From assembly GCF_030816485.1 (NCBI RefSeq), contig NZ_JAUSYC010000001.1, positions 4,216,001 through 4,280,000 of the forward strand: DNA of 64,000 bases, in the 5' to 3' direction. The translations under genes and the position numbers were made by a program. The stretch is from Arthrobacter sp. B1I2. GTDB lineage: Bacteria; Actinomycetota; Actinomycetes; Actinomycetales; Micrococcaceae. A model generated the notes under the pieces. The model was not told the DNA's origin. It did no database searches and was given only the letters and a program-made list of their open reading frames with translations. This document shows, one piece after another, positions 42,938-51,722 of this stretch. Each line of letters opens with the position of its first letter. Position 1 is the stretch's first letter.

Positions 42938-43468
42938 CTAGGAAAGCTCGGCACAAATGTCGATGCTCGTTCCAGAGGAAGTCAGGGACGTCAGCGTACC
43001 GGACTTATCATCAACCAGGGTGTAGACGATTCGACCGTAAAATTGCGTGCTACTTGGGCCCTTTGGTTTGTCCGACGGGAAGAGAATAATGCCGGCTGTT
43101 CCCGTTTCTGTAACCGTCAATGTGTCGCCATTGTCCACCGTCGTCCGGTTGGAACCAGTCGGCCTGATAGTCAGATACTCACCAGTATCGAGGTTGGTAT
43201 ATGTAAGGGTGTAACCTCTGCCAGCCTGAAGTATGCGGACCGGTTCTCCCTTCCTGTCATAGAAAGTCCTTACCGTCACATTCGACCCGGATGCTTCAAT
43301 ACGAAGAGCGAAGTCTTCGCATGCCTCTCCTTTAGGCAGATCGGCCGAGAAGCCGTCAGGTGCAGGACCCTTCTCCGGAGGCGCAGCAACCGCCGGGGGC
43401 CCTACTGCCAGGAGGGCAGCGATAATCATGGTTGAGCGCGCAAAAATAGTAACTTTAGTGCTTTTCAT
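42938..43468 (-). CDS. Secreted hypothetical protein
   Basis: The ATG at 43468 (GGAGAA upstream) gives 176 residues with a Sec signal peptide: basic start, STMIIAALLAVGPPAVA, cleavage near AVAA-PP. The mature domain is beta-rich, contains a Cys near each end (EACEDFALR and DICAELS) that could form a disulfide, and has a GYTLTYTNLDTGEYLTIRP stretch. It is likely exported. No family is named. The gene is followed on the left by a short unassigned stretch and preceded by a terminator relic region. Confidence 0.7.
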   Translation of the reverse strand: MKSTKVTIFARSTMIIAALLAVGPPAVAAPPEKGPAPDGFSADLPKGEACEDFALRIEASGSNVTVRTFYDRKGEPVRILQAGRGYTLTYTNLDTGEYLTIRPTGSNRTTVDNGDTLTVTETGTAGIILFPSDKPKGPSSTQFYGRIVYTLVDDKSGTLTSLTSSGTSIDICAELS

Positions 43469-43677
43469 TTGATTCTCCGTGTATTCGTCGGCCGCCTTCG
43501 GCCCGCATGAATAAAACAAGTAGCGCAAGAGAGCGCATTGAGAGTGAGAGAGATAGGGGATGCCGTGCTTCATACGGCCGTGGGACATTCAGAATACGTC
43601 TGCATTCCTGAAGTGAAAAGTACTAGGTAGTGATTATTTGTATCTCACACTGCACTACCAGCCGACCAGGCATTGCG

Positions 43678-43711
43678 GAGGGCGCGCCCGGCCAAAGCCG
43701 GACGCGCCCTC
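43678..43711. terminator. Rho-independent terminator, copy 2 (relic)
   Basis: GAGGGCGCGCCCGGC and GCCGGACGCGCCCTC form a 15-base stem with one G-A clash around CAAA, followed by GCTTTG. It is almost the same hairpin as at 58611 and is followed, as there, by decayed sequence of the permease-aminotransferase locus. Confidence 0.65.
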
Positions 43712-43729
43712 GCTTTGCCCTGAACCCGC

Positions 43730-43922
43730 GTCATGGTTCCAAGCGGCCTTGGACCACCGCAGCGGCGGCCGGGGGCAGAGGCTCGTAGTGGCTTTCGTTG
43801 CTGGCGAGGGCCGCGATGTCCGCACCGGCGCCGCGCCTACCGGGCAGGTAAGACGGAAGTCCGGTGACCGCGCCATGAAGGCTGGGCAGCGCAGCATTCG
43901 GTCTGGTCAGGAGTTGATCAGG
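43730..43922 (-). pseudogene. Decayed HisC-like aminotransferase 5' end
   Basis: After about 25 bases equivalent to the permease 3' flank, this segment follows the first 190 bases of the aminotransferase gene at 61060-61240 on the same strand. GGCTTTCGTTGCTGGC, AGGGCCGCGATGTCCG and GGCAGGTAAGACGGAAG match the coding region for LPSYVPGRRSAGTDIAALASNES. The rest of the gene is gone. At its right end it runs directly into the ThDP-enzyme relic. Confidence 0.8.
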
Positions 43923-44214
43923 GGGCAACGACGCCGCCTACGGGGGCGAGATCCACCAGTACGGCTCGCAGTGCCTGACCGAGAAGCCGTTGCTGATCCC
44001 CGAGGTGGCCTTCAGCGGGATTGCGCGGGCCTCGGGTGCCGAGTCCGCGGTCATCCGGTCGCTTGGCGATCTTTCCGCGCTGCAGGACTGGATCCATGCC
44101 GGTGCGAAGGGTGCCTTCGTGGCCGACTGCCGGATCACGTCCACCGTCCGGGTCCCGTGGGTGAGCGAAGGGATGAACGCGATGCGGGCTGCGAAGGCGA
44201 CGGTGGCAGGGTAA
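43923..44214 (+). pseudogene. Decayed ThDP-enzyme 3' end
   Basis: The frame still reads NDAAYGGEIHQYGSQ, LIPEVAFSGIARASGAES and DCRITSTVRVPWVSEG to a TAA. It is a close copy of the last 97 codons of the ThDP-enzyme gene at 61957-63615, in the same orientation. It lacks the PYR and central domains and has no start. The junction with the aminotransferase relic falls at TGATC, a sequence present in both intact genes at the equivalent point. Confidence 0.85.
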
Positions 44215-44276
44215 ACCCATCGGAACGGAAGGCCCGCAGCCGCTTCTTGTTGAAGAACCGGCTTAGGATTTCTTCC

Positions 44277-45026
44277 ATGAGGATTGCCGTCGCAGGGGGA
44301 ACCGGTACAGTAGGCCGCCACGTTGTAGTCATCGCCAGGGAGCGCGGGCACCGCGTGGTCAGCCTCAGCCGCACCGAAGGGGTGGACCTGGTTACCGGGC
44401 GCGGCCTCGACCAGGCACTCCAGAATGTCGAAACAGTCATCGACGTCGCCGGCATCCAGGCCATCTCCACCAAGAAAGCCGTGGATTTCTTCACCAACGC
44501 CACCCAGAACCTGCTGGCGGCTGAGAAAAAGGCCGGCGTAACGCAGCATGTGGTGCTGTCCATTGTGGGTATCGATAAAGCCAATTCAGGACTGTACGCC
44601 GGGAAGCTGGTGCAGGAGGACGAAGTCAAGCACGGAGGCATTCCCTGGACCCTCATCCGGTCTACCCAGTTCCATGAGTTCGTGCCGATGTCCATCAAGG
44701 CCGCCTCATTGGGCCCCCTGGTCTTCGTGCCCACGATGTTCACTCAGCCGGTGGCGGCAAAGGAGGTGGCCGCGGCCCTGGTGAACGCGGCCGAGGCCGG
44801 GCCGAAGGGACGCATCCCGGACCTTGGCGGCCCGCGGAAAGAACAGCTGAAAGGCCTGGTCGCGGCCTATCTGGCCAAGACGCAGCAGAAAAAACGGATC
44901 GTGCCACTGCGGGTTCCCGGCCCCATGGGCAAGGCAATGCGCAAAGGCGAGCTGATCCCGGCGCCGGGTTCCGCCGTCGGACGCCAGACGTTCCTGGAGT
45001 GGCTCGATGCCATCGATGCCGTGTAA
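44277..45026 (+). CDS. NAD(P)-binding atypical SDR/NmrA-like protein
   Basis: The ATG at 44277 gives 249 residues. The N-terminal Rossmann motif AVAGGTGTVGRHVV (about 4-17) follows the GxxGxxG pattern, and the later VVLSIVGIDKANSGLYAGKLVQEDEVKHGGIPWTLIRSTQF is typical of NmrA/NAD(P)H-binding atypical SDRs. These act as sensors or reductases of small molecules. No strong catalytic YxxxK is in the usual place; a Y-x3-K does occur at LYAGK. It directly follows the ThDP relic and looks complete. Confidence 0.8.
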   Translation: MRIAVAGGTGTVGRHVVVIARERGHRVVSLSRTEGVDLVTGRGLDQALQNVETVIDVAGIQAISTKKAVDFFTNATQNLLAAEKKAGVTQHVVLSIVGIDKANSGLYAGKLVQEDEVKHGGIPWTLIRSTQFHEFVPMSIKAASLGPLVFVPTMFTQPVAAKEVAAALVNAAEAGPKGRIPDLGGPRKEQLKGLVAAYLAKTQQKKRIVPLRVPGPMGKAMRKGELIPAPGSAVGRQTFLEWLDAIDAV

Positions 45027-45113
45027 GAGCCAATGCTCCCCCGTCAATGGCCTCTGCCCTGCCCTATCGGTGTGAGCCCTCGCGCTTGCTACGTACTGCG
45101 ATCGGCCCCCGGC

Positions 45114-46214
45114 CTACCCTTCCTCCAGTTCCCAGTCCTTGACGTCCGCCAGGGGAGCGAAGACGGAAGGGTCGAGTTCCTCGAATTCCAGGTTGTTCCG
45201 GACGAGGTGCGGCCAGTTCCGGTTGGCCAGGGCGGCTTTGCCCAGCGCAACCACGTCCGCTGAGCCCTCCGCCAGCATGGACACGGCGGTATCCGGATCA
45301 TCGAGCTTGCCGTTGGCGATCACGGGCACGCCCGAGTACTTCTTGGCCAGCGCAGCGAGGGATTCCTGCGCATCGGCGAACGCGGGCTCGGTGGCGCGGT
45401 ACTCGGTGGTGTGGACAAAATCGATTCCCGTAGCGCCCAGCGTGCCGAAAATGACCTTCGCTTCTTCCACTCCGCCGCTCCATTTGTGGTCAGTGTCGCT
45501 GACCTTGGACTGGGAGATGCGGATCCCCACCGTCGTGCCCGGGCCGACGGCCTCGCGGATGTCGCGGCAGATCTCAGCGGCGAACCGCACCCTGTTTTCC
45601 GGCGAACCACCGTAGTGGTCGTCTCGCTGGTTCAGGTACTCCGTGAGGAACTGGTCCAGCAGGTACCCGTTGGCACCATGGATCTCAACGCCGTCGAAGC
45701 CGGCCTGCTGTGCGTGCAGCGCGGCTGTCACGAAGCCATCCCGCACCTCCTTCATCTGGGCTGCGGTGATCTCGGATGGAACGGGATACGGGCCTTCGCC
45801 GCGGTAGAACCCCAGCTGCTCCCCCTTGGGTGCCACCGCCGATGGTCCCACCGAGGAGGCCACAAACCGGTTCCCCTGGCTCTGCGCCCCCGCATGCATC
45901 AGCTGGGCAAAGATCTTCGAGCCCGCCGCGTGGACGCCGTCGACAACGTTCGCCCAGGACCGGGCCTGCTCCTCGGTCGCGATGCCCGGCTGGTAGTGGT
46001 AGCCCTGGCTGTGGGCGGTGTCCGGATAGATGCCTTCCGTGATCAGCAGCCCGAAGCCCCCGCGCGCGAACGTCCGGTAGTAGGAAGCCATTCTTTCCGT
46101 GGCCTGCCCGTCCTCGGTTGCGCTGATCCTTGTCATGGGAGCCAGTGCAACCCGGTTCTCCAGTTCCGTGGAGCCGATCCGGATGGGTGACCAGAGCGGG
46201 GTGTAATCAGTCAT
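45114..46214 (-). CDS. Old yellow enzyme-family NADH:flavin oxidoreductase
   Basis: The 366-residue protein has the OYE TIM barrel: an N-terminal RVALAPMTR, the substrate-anion site residues in VEIHGANGYLLDQFLTEYLNQRDDHYGG (about 175-202), and the FMN phosphate loop near VIANGKL. OYE enzymes use NAD(P)H to reduce activated C=C bonds, nitro groups or maleimide-like compounds. The ATG follows AGGAGA. It is the last gene of a seven-gene minus-strand operon whose other members hydrolyse amides, fitting reduction of an unsaturated amide or imide before ring opening. The substrate is inference. Confidence 0.87.
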   Translation of the reverse strand: MTDYTPLWSPIRIGSTELENRVALAPMTRISATEDGQATERMASYYRTFARGGFGLLITEGIYPDTAHSQGYHYQPGIATEEQARSWANVVDGVHAAGSKIFAQLMHAGAQSQGNRFVASSVGPSAVAPKGEQLGFYRGEGPYPVPSEITAAQMKEVRDGFVTAALHAQQAGFDGVEIHGANGYLLDQFLTEYLNQRDDHYGGSPENRVRFAAEICRDIREAVGPGTTVGIRISQSKVSDTDHKWSGGVEEAKVIFGTLGATGIDFVHTTEYRATEPAFADAQESLAALAKKYSGVPVIANGKLDDPDTAVSMLAEGSADVVALGKAALANRNWPHLVRNNLEFEELDPSVFAPLADVKDWELEEG

Positions 46215-46584
46215 TCAAAATCTCCTTGGGAGTAATTGGTGCAGCAGCGTCCGGCAAAATTCCAACCGCGCGCGCCGGAAGGCCCGCATTGGCTGGATCA
46301 GCTGCGTACGCCTGCCGGCGTCGACGCAGGCGGTCCACAACCGACGCGTCAGTGAAACAGCCCAGCACAGCGGACCACAGTTCTTCGAGGGTCTGGCACT
46401 GCGCGGAGGCCCCGGCGGGGCCGGTCATCAGCCAGCCGTCCTTGAGTGCAGTCACCTTCGGGGCCCCCGGGAGGCCGGTGCAGACCGCGTTGACCGTGGC
46501 TGCCACGATCAGGTGTTGCCGCAGGGTCCGCACCGGTCCCAGGGCAGGGTCGGCAACGGTGATCCTTCCGCAGGCACCGCACAT
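46207..46584 (-). CDS. Small Cys-containing hypothetical protein
   Basis: The 125-residue protein begins MCGACGRITVADP, a CGACG metal-binding-like start, and has further cysteines at about 35 and in SAQCQTLEEL and VLGCFTD. The rest is helical with basic stretches. Its 3' end overlaps the OYE start by eight bases, so translation is probably coupled. It could bind zinc or iron-sulfur and serve as an accessory of the OYE or of an operon enzyme. No family recognised. Confidence 0.65.
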   Translation of the reverse strand: MCGACGRITVADPALGPVRTLRQHLIVAATVNAVCTGLPGAPKVTALKDGWLMTGPAGASAQCQTLEELWSAVLGCFTDASVVDRLRRRRQAYAADPANAGLPARAVGILPDAAAPITPKEILND

Positions 46585-46598
46585 GTGGCTTCCTTTCC

Positions 46599-47345
46599 TT
46601 ACGGCATGACGTCGCCGGAGTTGGGCCCCAGCGTCTGTCCCACAAACAGGTTTCCGCCCGGGTCGCTGGCCAGCAGCACGGCGGCTGGTGCCACTTCGGC
46701 CGGCGTCCCAAAGCGCCGGAGCGGAAGCTCGGCGCGTTTCGCGGCCTTCCAGCTTTCCGAGATGCCCTCCACCAGCGGCGTTTCAATCGGTCCCGGGGCG
46801 ATGCAGTTGACCAGGACATTGTCCGCCGCCGTTTCCAGGGCGAGGGCCTTGGAGAGGCCAACCACGCCGGCCTTGGCCGCACTGTAGTGGGTCAGCCCCA
46901 CGCCGCCCTTGATGGCCAGCTGAGAGGCGATGTTGATGATGCGGCCCCACTTCCGCTGCCGCATCTCCCCCACCACCTCCCGACAGCACAGGAACACACC
47001 GGTCAGGTCCACCGTGAGGGTCTCATTCCACATGGCCAGGGACATGTCCTCCAGCGGAGACTCCGTCAGCAGGCCCGCGCTGTTGACCAGGACATCGATG
47101 CCGCCCAGCCTCTCCCGGGCCTCGGCGAAGGCAGCCCGCACGCTGGCTTCATCCGCAACGTCCACGCGGATGGTGCCGTCCCCTCCGGCCCGGTCCAGCA
47201 CGGCCACCCGGTCCCCGTTGGCTTGGAAGGCCTCGGCGATGGCTTTGCCGATCCCGCTGGAACCGCCGGTCACCACCACCCGGCGGGCGTTTCCTGCGTG
47301 GGCGTTCCCGGAGGCCTGGTCAGCAGCATGGCTCGATGTGTTCAT
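46599..47345 (-). CDS. SDR-family oxidoreductase (first)
   Basis: The ATG at 47345 follows GGAAAGGAAACC and gives 248 residues. Classical SDR signatures are present: VVVTGGSSGIGKAIA (cofactor), NSAG and the catalytic YSAAK (in THYSAAKAGVVGL) with Ser upstream in NIASQLA. It should oxidise or reduce an alcohol or ketone with NAD(P). The next SDR gene lies upstream 26 bases away. The substrate is unknown; context is an amide/imide catabolic operon. Confidence 0.87.
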   Translation of the reverse strand: MNTSSHAADQASGNAHAGNARRVVVTGGSSGIGKAIAEAFQANGDRVAVLDRAGGDGTIRVDVADEASVRAAFAEARERLGGIDVLVNSAGLLTESPLEDMSLAMWNETLTVDLTGVFLCCREVVGEMRQRKWGRIINIASQLAIKGGVGLTHYSAAKAGVVGLSKALALETAADNVLVNCIAPGPIETPLVEGISESWKAAKRAELPLRRFGTPAEVAPAAVLLASDPGGNLFVGQTLGPNSGDVMP

Positions 47346-47371
47346 GGTTTCCTTTCCTTCTCGGCGCGTTG

Positions 47372-48136
47372 TCAGGCGCGCATCTTCACGGTGAGGCCGC
47401 CGTCGACCACCAGCGCCTGCCCCGTGATGTAGCGGGACTCGTCGGAGGTGAGGAACCCGATCACGCTGGCCACTTCCTCCGGTGTCCCCACCCGGCCCCA
47501 GGGGATGTCCTTCCCGGCCCGCTGCAGCCCTTCCGGCCCCAGCGAGTTCACCGGGTCCAGGGACTGCGGGGTCTCGATGAGGCCCGGGATCACCGCGTTG
47601 GCGCGGATCTGCCGCGGGCCGAGTTCCACGGCCACGCTGCGGACCAGGCCCAGGACACCGGCCTTGGCGGCGGCATAGTGGGCGTGTTCCTCCCACCCGT
47701 ACACCCCGCCGGCGATGGACGAGACGGCAACCAGCGCGCCGCCGTCGGTCATTCTCTCCGCCCCGGCACGCAGCGTGCGCAGCACGCCGGTGAGGTCCAC
47801 GTTGAGCATGTCGTGCCATCGCTCGTCCGTCATCTCCCCCAGCGGGGAATTGCGGAGTATCCCGGCGTTGGCAATGGCGTAGTCCAGCCGTCCGTACTCG
47901 TCCACGGCCCGCTGCGCCAGGGCGTCCACGGACACGGTGGTGCGGACGTCCACTTCGTGGATCACCGCCTCACCGTTGGCCTCCTTGACCAGCCGGAGGG
48001 TCTCCTCGGGGTCGTGGGGGTCGCCGGGGAAGGTGCCGATGACGGACACCACCCCCTGGCGGGCGTAGTGCACGGCGAGGGCACGGCCGATGCCGCTGGC
48101 GGCACCGGTGATGATGGCGACTTTACGGGGCGTCAT
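47372..48136 (-). CDS. SDR-family oxidoreductase (second)
   Basis: The ATG at 48136 (GGAGGACCACCCCC upstream) gives 254 residues. The cofactor motif [20 protein letters not shown] and the catalytic S...YAAAK ([13 protein letters not shown]) are all present, and the C-terminus ends [16 protein letters not shown]. Its start lies inside the end of the MFS gene, so the two are cotranslated. It is a second dehydrogenase for the same pathway, perhaps acting on the product of the first. Confidence 0.87.
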   Translation of the reverse strand: MTPRKVAIITGAASGIGRALAVHYARQGVVSVIGTFPGDPHDPEETLRLVKEANGEAVIHEVDVRTTVSVDALAQRAVDEYGRLDYAIANAGILRNSPLGEMTDERWHDMLNVDLTGVLRTLRAGAERMTDGGALVAVSSIAGGVYGWEEHAHYAAAKAGVLGLVRSVAVELGPRQIRANAVIPGLIETPQSLDPVNSLGPEGLQRAGKDIPWGRVGTPEEVASVIGFLTSDESRYITGQALVVDGGLTVKMRA

Positions 48137-49514
48137 GGGGGTGGTCCTCCAACAGGGCTTCAACAGGGGGCTTGGCGGCGATCATCAGGAGTCCGGAGAC
48201 CAGGGTGCCCAGGGCACCGACCCAAAGGGCTGCGGTGCCGGTGCCGGCACCGGCAGCAATGGCGGTGAAGATGGCGCCACCGAGGATGGTTCCGGGCTGG
48301 CTCATGGCGCCGATGAAGGCGGTTCCGGTGGCCCGGCAGCTCACCGGGTAGCACTCGGCCATGAAGTACTGGATGGCGGCGTACGGGCCCACCAGGAAGA
48401 ACAGGCCGGCGCCGTAGGTCAGGATGATCATGAACGGGCTGGTGGCGATCGGGCTGAGCATGATGGAGAAGCAGATACCGGAGATGATCCAGCCGCCGAT
48501 GATGGTCCGTTTGCGGCCGATCTTGTCCCCGATCCAGCCGTGGAAGACGTAGCCGAAGTAGGCCAGCAGGTTGATGACGATCAGCATCCAGAAGGCGTCC
48601 GAAAGTTCCACGCCCTTCGCGTTCTTGAGCACCGAGCTGCCTAGGACGCTGAAGATGGTGATGCCGAAGAAGTTCACAATCCAGGCGAGCGAGAACACAA
48701 AAGTGTTCCGGCGCAGGTGCGGTTCCCAGATGCGCTTGAGCGGTGCCGCCGAGGAGTGCTCGACGCCGTAGGCGTGGGCGAGCGCGTGCGCGTCCTCAGT
48801 CTTTCCGTGCTTTTCGAGCTCGGTCAGCTTGTGGTGCAGTTCGAACTGGGGCGTTTCCTTGAGCTTGCGGGCGATCACCCAGACGATGACGGCGGCCGGA
48901 ATGGTGGCCATCAGGTACAGGGCGCGCCAGCCCAGGGAGGGCAGGAAGGCCAGGGCCAGTGCGCTGGCAAGGAGGAACCCCAACGGCCATCCGCCCTGGA
49001 TAAAGGAGTAGTGGAAGCCGGGGCGCTTGCGCTTATCAGCCACCTCGGTGACCTGGTAGACCTCGTTCATGTAGGTGGCGTTCACAGCCTGCTCGGAGAA
49101 TCCGAGCCCGCCGAAAGAACGGATCACCACCAGCAGTGCGTTGCTGAAGAACGGGATGCCTGTGGGGATCAGTGCGGTCAGGCCGGAGACGACGGCGGTC
49201 CCACCAATGGTGGTCATCATCCCTTTGCGGCGGCCCAGCCGGTCAATCACGGGGCCGATGCCGAAGCAGACGATCGCGGTGCCGACGGCGATCCAGGTGT
49301 TGATCGCATAGGCTTCGGGCGCGGACCAGCCGAATTCCTGCTGCATGGCCGGCAGCAGGGTGCCGAACAGGCCGTAGTCGAAGACGGCCACGGTCCAGGC
49401 GAGCAGGGCGAGGACGGTAGCAGTGGTGGTGTGACGCTTGGAAAAGACGGGGAAGCGGCGCTTCTCGTCCGGGCGGGGCTGCGTCAGGTCGACAGCCGGG
49501 TCTTGGATGGTCAT
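48123..49514 (-). CDS. MFS transporter
   Basis: The 463-residue protein has twelve predicted helices, the loop 2-3 motif [10 protein letters not shown] (about 90-99), and a matching [10 protein letters not shown] in the second half, as in the aromatic-acid and sugar/acid symporter groups. A charged cytoplasmic loop ([18 protein letters not shown]) separates the halves. It is expected to import the organic acid, amide or imide used by this operon. Its 5' end overlaps the imidase/deacetylase gene by four bases. Confidence 0.87.
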   Translation of the reverse strand: MTIQDPAVDLTQPRPDEKRRFPVFSKRHTTTATVLALLAWTVAVFDYGLFGTLLPAMQQEFGWSAPEAYAINTWIAVGTAIVCFGIGPVIDRLGRRKGMMTTIGGTAVVSGLTALIPTGIPFFSNALLVVIRSFGGLGFSEQAVNATYMNEVYQVTEVADKRKRPGFHYSFIQGGWPLGFLLASALALAFLPSLGWRALYLMATIPAAVIVWVIARKLKETPQFELHHKLTELEKHGKTEDAHALAHAYGVEHSSAAPLKRIWEPHLRRNTFVFSLAWIVNFFGITIFSVLGSSVLKNAKGVELSDAFWMLIVINLLAYFGYVFHGWIGDKIGRKRTIIGGWIISGICFSIMLSPIATSPFMIILTYGAGLFFLVGPYAAIQYFMAECYPVSCRATGTAFIGAMSQPGTILGGAIFTAIAAGAGTGTAALWVGALGTLVSGLLMIAAKPPVEALLEDHPHDAP

Positions 49515-50401
49515 GACTTGTTGTCCTTACGGGGGCTGCGGGAAAGGAAGGAGTCGGCAATCTGGTCAAAGGTGCACCAGTTGACGCCCTCATGGGAGTT
49601 GATGTGTTCGATCAGGCGCTCAAGCATGAGCAGCACCTGCGGACGGCCGGAGACGTCCGGGTGGATGGTCATGGTGAAGACCGCCTGGTCCATTTCGCGG
49701 TAAACCCAATCGAACTGGTCCCGCCACATCTCCTCGATGTCGCGCGGGTTGACGAACCCGTGCGAGTTCGGCGCCGCCTTGATGAACATCATGGGAGGCA
49801 GGTCATCCAGGTACCAGTTGGCGGGAATCTCCACCAGGTCCGTTTCCTGCCCGCGCACCAGCGGCTCCATCCACGTTTGGGCGTCCTTGGTGTAATCGAT
49901 CTTTTTCCACGAGTCCCCTACACGGACGTAGTACGGCTCGAAGTCACGGTGCATCAGGGAGTGGTCGTACTTGATGCCCCGTTCCAGCAGGATTTCGTTG
50001 GTGACAGGCGAGAATTCCCACCACGGTGCAACGTAGCCCGTGGGCCGGCGCCCGGAAACCTTCTCAATCAGTTCGATCGAGCGGTCCAGGATGGCGGTCT
50101 CCTGTTCCCTGGTCATGGCGATCGGGTTCTCGTGCGAATATCCGTGCACCCCGATCTCGTGTCCGGCTTCGACAATCATCTGCGTCAGTTCGGGGAAGGT
50201 CTCGATCGAGTGGCCCGGCACGAACCAGGTTGCCGGGAGGTTGTATTTCTCGAACAACCGGATCAGCCGCGGTCCCCCCACTTCGCCGCTGAACAGGCCA
50301 CGGCTGATGTCGCACGGGGAGTCCTCGCCTCCATAGGAGCCGAGCATGCCTGCCACTGCGTCTACGTCCACGCCGAAGGCGACTTGAATGTCCTTAGCCA
50401 T
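49511..50401 (-). CDS. Polysaccharide-deacetylase-fold hydrolase, possibly a cyclic imidase
   Basis: The 296-residue protein has the NodB-type fold start ([23 protein letters not shown]) and [12 protein letters not shown], where the family binds metal through His residues. PuuE-type allantoinases and cyclic-imide hydrolases belong to this superfamily, and from memory the whole-length layout ([34 protein letters not shown]) resembles the imidase group. It would open a cyclic imide to a half-amide. Placed between an asparaginase-like enzyme and a transporter, that function is coherent. The specific activity is inference. Confidence 0.75.
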   Translation of the reverse strand: MAKDIQVAFGVDVDAVAGMLGSYGGEDSPCDISRGLFSGEVGGPRLIRLFEKYNLPATWFVPGHSIETFPELTQMIVEAGHEIGVHGYSHENPIAMTREQETAILDRSIELIEKVSGRRPTGYVAPWWEFSPVTNEILLERGIKYDHSLMHRDFEPYYVRVGDSWKKIDYTKDAQTWMEPLVRGQETDLVEIPANWYLDDLPPMMFIKAAPNSHGFVNPRDIEEMWRDQFDWVYREMDQAVFTMTIHPDVSGRPQVLLMLERLIEHINSHEGVNWCTFDQIADSFLSRSPRKDNKS

Positions 50402-50445
50402 GAGATTTTCCTTTCAATTCGTATGAACCGGGGTGTTCTGGGGTG

Positions 50446-51465
50446 TCAGGCGGAAGGTTCAGGAGGCCTCCCTCGTTGGGTGAAGATTTCGGTGATCCGG
50501 TCCCGGTCGGGGTTGATCCTGAGCAGGAGGCTGAGCAGAATCAGCGACTGAGACGGCCGGAGGTGGCCGGAGCCGATGGCCCCGGCGGCACGCAGGTCTT
50601 CGCCGCCGCCGCCTGCCCCATAGATCGGGACCACAGGGCCGGCGTCGACGCGGGTGCTGGTGACCACTACGACGCCGGACGCCACCGCGGCGGCGACCTC
50701 GGAGCAGAGGCTGGGGTTGGCATTGCCACTTCCGGTGCCTTGCAGGACGATGCCCGCCGCTCCCGCTTCAAGGGCCGCGTGCATCAGGGTGGAGTCGGCG
50801 CCGGGGTAGGCGGCAACGACGTCCACCCGGGGGGATCCGCCGCCCGGCTGGGGCAACGGCAGGGCCTCAAGCCTGCCGGCACTGCCTGCCATGGCAACTT
50901 CTCCCTGGGCTGATACCTGGCCAAGTACCCCAAAATCGGGATTCGCAAAGGCATTGAGCCGAAGAGTTTGGCTTTTCCGGACGCCGGCGGCCGGGAAGAT
51001 GGTGCCCGCGAAGTGCACCATCACGCCTTTCCCCCGTCCCTCCTTCGAACCCGCGACGGCGATGGCCCGGGCCAGGTTGTCCGGCCCGTCGGGAGCTTCG
51101 GAATCGGCGGCCCGTTGCGCGCCGGTGAAGACCACCGGCCTCTCGTCGCTGTGGGTCAAGTCGGCCAGGTAGGCGGTCTCCTCCATGGTGTCCGTCCCGT
51201 GGGTCACCACCACGCCCAGCACCTTGGGGTCCTTGAGGACTTCCTTGATGGTGGCGCAGATCCTGAGCATGTCCTCGAACGTCAGGAGGTAGGACCCCTT
51301 CTGGAACACGTCCAGCACCCGGACGGGGTGGGAAACGGGCGAGCCCAAGGCTTTGAACACCTGCTCGCCGGTATCGGAGGCGACGGCGCCGCCGGCCTGG
51401 GAAGAACGCGACGAGATGGTGCCTCCAGTGGCCAGCAGCACGACGTGGGCGTCGGTAACAGTCAT
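50446..51465 (-). CDS. Asparaginase-family amidohydrolase
   Basis: The ATG at 51465 follows GGAGCTGA and gives 339 residues. The type-I asparaginase motifs are clear: LLATGGTISS (nucleophile Thr) and VVTHGTDTMEETAYL (second Thr-Asp pair). The product hydrolyses L-asparagine or a related half-amide to acid and ammonia. It is the promoter-proximal gene of the operon, opposite a LacI regulator. In the imide hypothesis it would take the half-amide released by the deacetylase-fold enzyme. Confidence 0.88.
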   Translation of the reverse strand: MTVTDAHVVLLATGGTISSRSSQAGGAVASDTGEQVFKALGSPVSHPVRVLDVFQKGSYLLTFEDMLRICATIKEVLKDPKVLGVVVTHGTDTMEETAYLADLTHSDERPVVFTGAQRAADSEAPDGPDNLARAIAVAGSKEGRGKGVMVHFAGTIFPAAGVRKSQTLRLNAFANPDFGVLGQVSAQGEVAMAGSAGRLEALPLPQPGGGSPRVDVVAAYPGADSTLMHAALEAGAAGIVLQGTGSGNANPSLCSEVAAAVASGVVVVTSTRVDAGPVVPIYGAGGGGEDLRAAGAIGSGHLRPSQSLILLSLLLRINPDRDRITEIFTQRGRPPEPSA

Positions 51466-51601
51466 TTCAGCTCCGGTGGTTGCCGCGCGGTCCGCCACCC
51501 AATCGATTGGGTTACTTTCCACGAGAAGACGGGCGTTGCATGTTCAGGACGGGTGACGCCGGGTTTCCGGGCGCCGGAAGGAAGTTTTGGGATCACCTAC
51601 G

Positions 51602-51611
51602 CAAACGTTTG
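51602..51611. promoter_or_regulatory. LacI-type operator upstream of asparaginase and lacI-like genes
   Basis: CAAACGTTTG is a perfect palindrome with the central CG usual for LacI/GalR operators. It lies in the divergent region between the asparaginase gene and the LacI-family gene. One operator could serve both promoters. Confidence 0.55.
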
Positions 51612-51722
51612 GGTAGCGCTGATGAATGACTATAGGATGTGAAGCGGATCACGTCAAGGGTCGCTCGGGCAGGCTATGAACCAGACCTGGGCTACAGTGA
51701 CGCCGGTGGGCAGGAGAGGGAC

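Noticed and set aside
19552..44214. Insertion sequence or integrase-driven island as the cause of the mosaic
   Set aside because: No transposase, integrase or terminal inverted repeat with target duplication was found among the genes of the region.
43638..44276. N-terminal extension of the NmrA-like gene through the relic region
   Set aside because: The stretch is the aminotransferase/ThDP relic in an unrelated frame; the Rossmann start MRIAVAGGTGT is at 44277.
46599..47819. A longer version of the first SDR gene with a start near 47819
   Set aside because: The extra part overlaps the second SDR gene in another frame; ATG 47345 has a strong ribosome-binding site.
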